Shown piece after piece: positions 58,258 to 64,000 of a stretch of DNA of 64,000 nt. The position numbers and the translations under genes were made by a program. The notes under the pieces were generated by a model. It was not told the origin of the DNA and did not search any database. It saw only the letters and a list, made by a program, of their open reading frames with translations. Positions within the stretch are counted from its first letter, which is position 1. Each line of letters starts with the position of its first letter. Source of the stretch: Planctomycetota bacterium (lineage in GTDB: Bacteria > Planctomycetota > UBA1135 > UBA2386); assembly GCA_025459175.1 (NCBI GenBank), contig JALORC010000004.1:1-64000 (forward strand), in the 5' to 3' direction.

Positions 58258-61200
58258 ATGCCGCGTTCTGTCATCGTCGCGCTGGTGCTGGCGGCCGCCT
58301 GTTCAAAGGCGCCCGAGCCGCAGCCAACCCTCCTGGCCTCGCCGTTGCGCGACCGCAGCGCGGCCGCCGGCCCGCGGTTCACCAAGGTCGATCCGGCCAC
58401 CTCGGGCCTGGTGTTCCAGAACGAACTGCGCCGCGAGAACGTCGTCGCCTACGTCTACTCCGGCGCCGGCCTCGCGGTCGGTGACTACGACGGCGACGGC
58501 TTGCCCGACGTCTACATGGTGTCGCAGGACGGGCCGAACCGCTTGTTCCGCCAGACGGCGCCGCTGCGCTTCGAGGACGTCACCGAGCGGGCCGGTGGGC
58601 TCGATGGTGGAGACGCATGGGGCAACGCGGCGTCGTTCGCCGATGTCGACAACGACGGCGACCTCGATCTCTACGTGTGCAACCTCGAGTCGCCGAACCT
58701 GCTCTACGTCAATCGCGGCGACGGCACGTTCGAGGAGAAGGCGGGGCCGTTCGGGCTCGGGCTCAGTGCTGCCAGCATGGGCTGCGCGTTCGCCGACTAC
58801 GACAACGACGGCGATCTCGATCTGTACGTGCTGACCAACCGCGTGCTGAAGCACCGGTTGCCCGACGAGATCGTCGCCGGCATCACGCTGCCGAAGGCGA
58901 TGCGCAAGACCAAGGCGGAGCTGCTGCCGCCGTATCCGAGCTTCGCGCGCGACGAGCGCGGGAGCCTGGTGGTGCCGAAGGGCTACGAGGACCACTTCTT
59001 CACCGAGCCGGGGTCGCCGGCGCCGTTCCAGGCCGGGCAACGCGATCGCCTGTTCCGCAACGACGGCTACGCCAACTGGGTCGACGTCACCAAGGAGGCG
59101 GGCATCGCCGATCACGGCAACGGCCTGTCGGTGGTGTGGTGGGATTTCGACGGCGATGGTCGCCTCGATCTGTACGTCGCCAACGACTTCCAGTCGCCGG
59201 ACCAGCTCTACCACAATCGCGGCGACGGGCGCTTCGTCGACGTGACCGAGGAGCGGCTGCCGCACACCGCGTTCTTCGGCATGGGCGCCGACTTCGGCGA
59301 CCTCGACGGCGACGGCCGTGCGGACCTCTGCGTCGCCGACATGTCGAGCACGCAGCACTACTGGGGCAAGATGCTGATGGGCAGCATGGACCAGCACCGC
59401 TGGTTCCTGATGCACGCGCGGCCGCAGCAGTACATGCGCAACGCGCTGTACGTGAACACCGGCACCGACCGGTTCCTCGAGGCCGCGCACCAGGCGGGCC
59501 TCGCCAGCAGCGACTGGACCTGGTCGGTGCGTTTGTGTGATCTCGACGACGACGGGCGGCTCGACTTCTTCGCCACCAACGGCATCCCGGTGTTCACCGA
59601 CAACCCGGACACCGGCGAACGCTTCGACCGGCTCTGGCAGCAGGGCGAGCAGAAGCAGGCGATCGAGCTGTTCCGCGCGATCCCGAGCGTCGCCGAGCAG
59701 AACGTCGCCCGCCGCAACGCCGGTGACCTGAAGTTCACCGACATGGGTGCCGCCTGGGGGCTCGACGAGAGCAGTGTCGCGCACGGAGCGGTGGTCTGCG
59801 ATCTCGATCGCGATGGCGACCTCGACGTGATCACCAACAACCTGAACGCGCCGTGCAGCCTGTTCGAGAACCGCGGCGCCGATGCGCATCGGGTCCTGGT
59901 GGAGCTGCAGGGGGTGCAGAGCAATCGCCGCGGGGTCGGCGCCAGCATCATGGTGACCGCGGGAGGCAGCACGCAGACGGCGCTGGTGTCGCCGACGCGC
60001 GGCTACATGAGTGCCGGTGAGCCGGTGACGCACTTCGGGCTCGGCACCGCGACCGCGATCGAGCAGCTGACCGTGCGCTGGCCGAGCGGGGTCGTGCAGA
60101 CGTTCGCCGGACTCGCGGTCGATCAGCGCTACACGATCCGCGAGGCCGGAACGCCGACGTCCTCCGCACCCGCGGGCACGCCGCCGATGCCGATGTTCAC
60201 CGCCGGCGAGTTGCCGGTGCGCCACGTCGAGCGCGAGTTCGACGACTTCGCGGCGCAGCCGCTGCTGCCGCATCGACTGTCGCGGCTCGGTCCCGGGATG
60301 GCCAGCGGGGATGTCGACGGCGACGGCCGCGACGAGCTGTGGATCGGCGGTGCCGCTGGGCAGGCGGGAACGCTGTTGCGCACCGGGATCGACGGCAAGC
60401 ACGTGCCGATCGCCGGCCCCTGGCGCGAGCATGCCGAGTGCGAGGACATGGGTGCCTGCTTCGTCGACTTCGATCGAGACGGCGATCTCGACCTCTACGT
60501 CGCCAGCGGCGGTGTCGAGGCGGAGGAAGGATCCGCGGCGTTGCGTGACCGGCTCTACGAGAACGACGGCAAGGGCGCCTTCACAGTGGCGCGCGCGGGC
60601 GTGCTGCCCGACACGGCAACCAGCAGCAGCTGTGTCACCGCGGCGGACTTCGATCGCGACGGCGATCTCGACCTGTTCGTCGGCGGCCGCGTCGAGCCGG
60701 GCCGCTTCCCGCGCGCGCCCGACAGCCGGCTGCTGCGCAACGACGACGGCCGCTTCGTCGACGCGACCGAGGCGCTGCTGCCGGCACTGCGCGACGTCGG
60801 CATGGTGACGGCGGCGGTGTGGAGCGATCTCGACGGCGACGGCTTCCAGGATCTCGCGGTCGCCGGGCAGTGGTGGCCGCTGCGTGTGTTCCGCAACGAC
60901 GCCGGCAAGGGCTTCGTCGAGCGCACCAAGGAACTCGGCTTCGAGGCCGTGCGCGGCCAGTGGAACGGTCTCGCCGCCGCCGATCTCGACGGCGACGGCG
61001 ACATGGATCTGGTGGCCGGCAACCTCGGCCTCAACACGAAGTACAAGGCCACCGCCGAGAAACCGCTGCGCCTGTTCGCGCGCGACTTCGACGACAACGG
61101 CACGCTCGACGTCATCGAGGGCAAGCAGACCGCCGACGGCGTGCTGCCGGTGCGCGGGCTGTCGTGCAGCAGCCAGGCGATGCCGTTCGTGCGCGAGAAG

Positions 61201-61923
61201 TTCCCGACCTACGACGCGTTCGCGCGCGCCAACCTGGCGCAGATCTACGGCGACGACCGGCTGTCGATGAGCTACGCGCTGGTGTGCAACGAGCTGCAGC
61301 ACATCGTGTTCGACAACCGCGGCGATCGCTTCGTCGCGATGCCGCTGCCTTCCCGCGCGCAGCTGTCGCCGGTGTTCGGCATCGGCATCGCCGACTTCGA
61401 CGGTGACGGGCTGCAGGACCTGGTGCTGGCGCAGAACTTCTTCTCGCCCGAACCGGAGACCGGTCGTTTCGACGGCGGGCTCGGCGTGCTGCTGCGCGGT
61501 CGCGGCGGTCTGCAGTTCGAGGCGGTGCCGGCGGATCGTTCCGGCATCGTCATGCCCGAGGACGGCAAGGCGCTGCTGGTCACGGACCTCGACGGCAACG
61601 GCGTGCCGGACTTCGCCTGTGCGACCAACGACGGGCCGGTGCGCACGTTCGTCGGCACCGGCAAGCCGGGCCTCGCGGTGCGACTGCGTGGTGCCGCCGG
61701 CAATCCGACCGCGATCGGCGCCACGATCGAGTTGGTCGCGAAGGACGGCAGCGTGCAACGTCGGGAGCTCGCCGCCGGCAGCGGCTACCTGACGCAGGGG
61801 CCGGCGGTGGCGTGGTTCGCGCCGGCGAGCGCCGGCTCGCGGCTGCGCGTGCGCTGGCCGGACGGTGCGAGCAGCGAGCACGCGGTCGAGGTGACGACCG
61901 GTGAGCTCGTCATCGCGCGCTGA
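58258..61923 (+). CDS. FG-GAP/VCBS repeat lipoprotein with two ASPIC/UnbV domains
   Basis: A 1221-residue surface protein, the largest gene in the window. A lipobox (VIVALVLAAAC) is followed by many FG-GAP/VCBS blades with calcium-binding DxDGDGxxD motifs (VGDYDGDGLPDVYMV, DVDNDGDLDLYV, DLDGDGRADLCV). A first ASPIC/UnbV domain lies near 555-630 (NRRGVGASIMVTAGGSTQTALVSPTRGYMSAGEPVTHFGLGTATAIEQLTVRWPSG). A second propeller follows and a second ASPIC/UnbV-like end (ATIELVAKDGSVQRRELAAGSGYLTQGPAVAWF...LRVRWPDG). It thus looks like two CRTAC1-type units in tandem. A calcium-stabilised binding or adhesion role is likely; enzymatic function is not evident. Confidence 0.87.
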   Translation: MPRSVIVALVLAAACSKAPEPQPTLLASPLRDRSAAAGPRFTKVDPATSGLVFQNELRRENVVAYVYSGAGLAVGDYDGDGLPDVYMVSQDGPNRLFRQTAPLRFEDVTERAGGLDGGDAWGNAASFADVDNDGDLDLYVCNLESPNLLYVNRGDGTFEEKAGPFGLGLSAASMGCAFADYDNDGDLDLYVLTNRVLKHRLPDEIVAGITLPKAMRKTKAELLPPYPSFARDERGSLVVPKGYEDHFFTEPGSPAPFQAGQRDRLFRNDGYANWVDVTKEAGIADHGNGLSVVWWDFDGDGRLDLYVANDFQSPDQLYHNRGDGRFVDVTEERLPHTAFFGMGADFGDLDGDGRADLCVADMSSTQHYWGKMLMGSMDQHRWFLMHARPQQYMRNALYVNTGTDRFLEAAHQAGLASSDWTWSVRLCDLDDDGRLDFFATNGIPVFTDNPDTGERFDRLWQQGEQKQAIELFRAIPSVAEQNVARRNAGDLKFTDMGAAWGLDESSVAHGAVVCDLDRDGDLDVITNNLNAPCSLFENRGADAHRVLVELQGVQSNRRGVGASIMVTAGGSTQTALVSPTRGYMSAGEPVTHFGLGTATAIEQLTVRWPSGVVQTFAGLAVDQRYTIREAGTPTSSAPAGTPPMPMFTAGELPVRHVEREFDDFAAQPLLPHRLSRLGPGMASGDVDGDGRDELWIGGAAGQAGTLLRTGIDGKHVPIAGPWREHAECEDMGACFVDFDRDGDLDLYVASGGVEAEEGSAALRDRLYENDGKGAFTVARAGVLPDTATSSSCVTAADFDRDGDLDLFVGGRVEPGRFPRAPDSRLLRNDDGRFVDATEALLPALRDVGMVTAAVWSDLDGDGFQDLAVAGQWWPLRVFRNDAGKGFVERTKELGFEAVRGQWNGLAAADLDGDGDMDLVAGNLGLNTKYKATAEKPLRLFARDFDDNGTLDVIEGKQTADGVLPVRGLSCSSQAMPFVREKFPTYDAFARANLAQIYGDDRLSMSYALVCNELQHIVFDNRGDRFVAMPLPSRAQLSPVFGIGIADFDGDGLQDLVLAQNFFSPEPETGRFDGGLGVLLRGRGGLQFEAVPADRSGIVMPEDGKALLVTDLDGNGVPDFACATNDGPVRTFVGTGKPGLAVRLRGAAGNPTAIGATIELVAKDGSVQRRELAAGSGYLTQGPAVAWFAPASAGSRLRVRWPDGASSEHAVEVTTGELVIAR

Positions 61924-61941
61924 CCTCGTGGCCCGCGGTGG

Positions 61942-63168
61942 TCACCGGATCGCGTTCTGCCACAGCTCGCACAACACCGCGGCTTCGCGCCGCACGTCGT
62001 GCGAGCGGGCGACGCGCGCGCGGCCGGCGGCACCGAGTCGCTCCACCTGGGGCGTGGCCATCGTCAGCAACTCCTGCATCGCATCCGCCAGCTGGTCGGC
62101 GCTACCGGCCGTGACCAGCCAGCCGTTCTGGCCGGGCTCGACCAGTTCGGGAATGCCGGCGATGCGAGTCGCGATCGCCGGTCGGCCGCGCGCCAGTGCC
62201 TCCATCAGCACCACCGGCAGGCCTTCGGCAAAGCTCGGGACGACCAGGCCGCGCGTGCGGTCCAGATGGTCGCGGATCTGCTCCGCATTGCGCCAGCCGG
62301 CGAACTCGATCCGCTGGTCGAGCCCGTGCTCGGTGACCCGGCCCCGCACCCACGGCTCGAGCGGGCCGCCACCGACCAGGGTCATGTGCCACTCGAGCCC
62401 GCGCGCTTGCAGCAGGCTGCACGCGGCCAGCAGCACCGGGATGCCCTTCTCCTCGACCATGCGGCCGATCCACAGCAGGCTCGGTGGCGCCGGCACCGGC
62501 AGCGGCGGTGGCAGCAGGAAGCGTTCGTCGACGCCGCAGCGGACCACCTGCACCTTGCGCCACTGGTCGATCGGCGTGTAGCGGCACAGCTGGCTGCGGC
62601 CGAAGTCGCTGATCGCCACGACCGCGGTCGCCTGGGTGATCTTGTCGCGCAGGTTGATGCCACCCGGCCGTTCGAACTCCTCGGGGCCGTGTGCGGTGAA
62701 CGTGAACGGCGGTCCACCCAGCGCCGTGCACAGCAGCGCGACGTCGGTCGAGTTGGTGCCGAAGTGGGCGTGCACGAAGCGGGCTCGCGAATCGAGGGCG
62801 CGCAGCAGGCGGCACGCCTCGAGCAGGTAGATCAGCTGTCGCAGCAGGCCGCGGTCGGATCGACGGCCCAGCCGGAACGTCAGCGCCATCGTGCGCAGCA
62901 ACCGCAGCGGTCGCCGCACGGCGACCGCCAGCAGGGACCACAGCAGCGGCAGCGCGCCGCCGGCCAGCAGCACCTGCGTGCGCCGTTGTTCGTCGGCGTC
63001 GGCGTCGTTGCCGGGCGTGACCTGGCCGGGGCGGACCGAGAACCGTTGCACGACGACGCCGAGCTGTTCGAGCGCCAGGATCTCGCGCCGGATGAACGAG
63101 TGGCTCGGTGCCGGGTAGCGGTTGACGACGTAGGCGACGACCAGTGGTGTGGACGGCGTGGTGCTCAT
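61942..63168 (-). CDS. Family 4 glycosyltransferase
   Basis: A 408-residue GT-B glycosyltransferase. The N-terminal acceptor domain opens VVAYVVNRYPAPSHSFIRREILALEQLG, typical of colanic acid/exopolysaccharide GT4 enzymes, with HAHFGTNSTDVALL and FTFTAHGPEEF. The donor domain has LLWIGRMVEEKGIPVLLAACSLL, LVGGGPLEPWVRGRVTEHGLDQRIEFAGW and the E-x7-E segment PSFAEGLPVVLMEALARGRPAIATRIAGIPELVE. The start is ATG at 63168. It is convergent with the ASPIC lipoprotein, 18 bp apart, and lies far from the exopolysaccharide locus, so it may serve a different glycan. Confidence 0.9.
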   Translation of the reverse strand: MSTTPSTPLVVAYVVNRYPAPSHSFIRREILALEQLGVVVQRFSVRPGQVTPGNDADADEQRRTQVLLAGGALPLLWSLLAVAVRRPLRLLRTMALTFRLGRRSDRGLLRQLIYLLEACRLLRALDSRARFVHAHFGTNSTDVALLCTALGGPPFTFTAHGPEEFERPGGINLRDKITQATAVVAISDFGRSQLCRYTPIDQWRKVQVVRCGVDERFLLPPPLPVPAPPSLLWIGRMVEEKGIPVLLAACSLLQARGLEWHMTLVGGGPLEPWVRGRVTEHGLDQRIEFAGWRNAEQIRDHLDRTRGLVVPSFAEGLPVVLMEALARGRPAIATRIAGIPELVEPGQNGWLVTAGSADQLADAMQELLTMATPQVERLGAAGRARVARSHDVRREAAVLCELWQNAIR

Positions 63169-63473
63169 CCGCTGGCCTGACCGTTCGTGGATCGTGGCAG
63201 GCGATGCCGGCCCGGGCTCGTTCCGAAGAAGTTGTTCACCGCGTGCTGGAGAGTCGATCGAGCTCGGTGCGTGCCGCGGGACGAGGCTGCAGAGCGAGCG
63301 CGCGCAAGCTATCGCGGTGGCTCGGGAGTGCCCAGCTTCGGTGTCGAATCGCGACCGCGGAGGCCTGTTTCGCAGTTGGTCCTGGCCGTGATGCTGGCCC
63401 TGGGCGTCCTTGACCAGGTTCCGCCCAGTTTCCATGATCCCACAGCGCTCGGTAGTCGGACGAGAACATCAGC
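63169..63473. other. 305-bp intergenic region
   Basis: Between the divergent GT4 gene and the terminal partial gene. The overlapping ORF-track entries have shadow composition. It must carry promoters for both neighbours but no strong elements are recognisable. Confidence 0.4.
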
Positions 63474-64000
63474 TTGCAGAGCTTGCCCATCCACGGCTCG
63501 GAGTTGCGACGCCTCGTGGCGCTGCAACAGAAGGCATATGCCCTGCTGCGCTGGCTCGCCGAGCAGGTGGATGCCGGCAATGTCGTGCCCGACGGCGTGC
63601 ACAGCGACGATCCCGACCCCGCGGCCGTCGCTTCGACCGCACACGCATGGCTGCAAGCCAACCTGCCGCGGGTCCCGTGGCAACTGCGCCCCCGCAACGA
63701 CGAGAGCGAAGTCGTCGGCCACCTGTTCGCGTCGTTGTTGGTGACCTCGCACGAGGTCGCCGAACAGCGCGCTCTGCGGGCTTCGCCGTCGGGGTGCAGG
63801 TGCCCGATGTGTCTGCGCCTGGTCCCCGGTTCTCACCTGATTCCGCGGCGGACCGATCGTCGCGACGAACGGCGGGCGCGGGCGCTGCAGTTCGATCATG
63901 TGGCGCGGCTCGCCGCGGGGCTCGGCGTCGACCTGACCGAGGCGGCGATCGACGAGCTGCTCGACGACCGCGCGCTGCAGCCGGCACTGGCGATGGCGAC
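63474..64000 (+). CDS. Hypothetical protein with CxCxxC motif (3' end outside the window)
   Basis: An open frame of at least 175 codons that runs off the window edge and is missing from the ORF track. An in-frame TAG at 63453 limits the start; I use the TTG at 63474, since no ATG or GTG follows the stop before it (TTG at 63483 is also possible). The protein reads MQSLPIHGSELRRLVALQQKA..., has balanced composition unlike shadow frames, and contains CRCPMC near residue 114, a possible zinc- or cluster-binding site, followed by charged helices (RRTDRRDERRARALQFDHVARLAAGLGVDLTEAAIDELLDDRAL). Not recognised; function unknown. Confidence 0.62.
   Translation, partial: MQSLPIHGSELRRLVALQQKAYALLRWLAEQVDAGNVVPDGVHSDDPDPAAVASTAHAWLQANLPRVPWQLRPRNDESEVVGHLFASLLVTSHEVAEQRALRASPSGCRCPMCLRLVPGSHLIPRRTDRRDERRARALQFDHVARLAAGLGVDLTEAAIDELLDDRALQPALAMA

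Noticed and set aside
58303-61881. 1192-residue minus-strand ORF opposite the ASPIC/UnbV gene
   Set aside because: Its pattern mirrors the repeated DxDGDG codons of the plus-strand gene (VAVEI repeats); it is a shadow.
63187-63744. 185-residue plus-strand ORF at the window end
   Set aside because: Cys/Arg/Ser/Thr-rich shadow composition; the overlapping frame from 63474 has normal protein composition and stays open to the edge.

Overview
The window is a GC-rich bacterial chromosome segment, densely packed, with most genes in short operons whose stop and start codons overlap (ATGA, GTGA, TGATG). I see no rRNA, tRNA, transposase, integrase or CRISPR array. Several traits suggest a Planctomycetota-like bacterium: an exosortase with a PEP-CTERM protein, a very long FG-GAP/ASPIC-UnbV lipoprotein, and three secreted proteins ending in a similar C-terminal module of a kind I associate with planctomycete exoproteins. 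This assignment is inference, since no marker RNA is present.

Layout. 0.1-3.9 kb: a proline racemase-family epimerase, a lipoprotein M14 carboxypeptidase and two YejB/YejE-like peptide permeases. 4.0-20.5 kb: an exosortase/exopolysaccharide locus with a minimal PEP-CTERM protein, an exosortase fused to an EpsI-like domain, a WecG/TagA glycosyltransferase, a GT2, an O-antigen ligase-like protein, a secreted beta-helix lipoprotein, AsnB-type amidotransferase (opposite strand), a Wza-like export lipoprotein, a Wzz-like protein with a degenerate BY-kinase domain, two more GT2 and a GT4. 20.5-33 kb: secreted proteins (sugar dehydrogenase-like propeller, lamin-tail protein, kelch-like propeller) mixed with housekeeping genes (GntR regulator, moaA, rsmD, ctaA-ctaB-DUF420) and an FHA/VWA membrane protein. 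33.2-37.5 kb: a MacA/MacB/LolD-type ABC export operon. 37.5-47 kb: recN, rsgA, a Fic protein, a secreted WD40-like protein, a DUF433 antitoxin with a truncated DUF5615 toxin start, a CsgG-like lipoprotein and an OPT transporter. 47-52.7 kb: an operon of manA, an RluB-like pseudouridine synthase, two M16 peptidase-family subunits and a Nif3-like protein. 53-56.7 kb: a porin, a small PstS-like binding protein and a hybrid histidine kinase. 56.7-64 kb: an AI-2E family permease, a 1221-residue ASPIC/UnbV lipoprotein, a GT4, and a partial gene with a Cys-rich motif that is absent from the supplied ORF track.

How the genes fit together. The 4-20 kb locus can be read as synthesis, polymerisation and export of a surface polysaccharide alongside exosortase processing of a small anchor protein. 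No flippase or initiating phosphoglycosyltransferase is visible here, so the pathway must be completed elsewhere. ManA and the GT4 at 62 kb may feed the same pathway. Signs of local rearrangement are a 40-bp repeat (38/40 identical) at 31.28 and 33.16 kb, a toxin gene cut off after about 11 codons at 43.3 kb, and an 8-codon mini-ORF after the GntR gene that may be the remnant of an ABC transporter gene.
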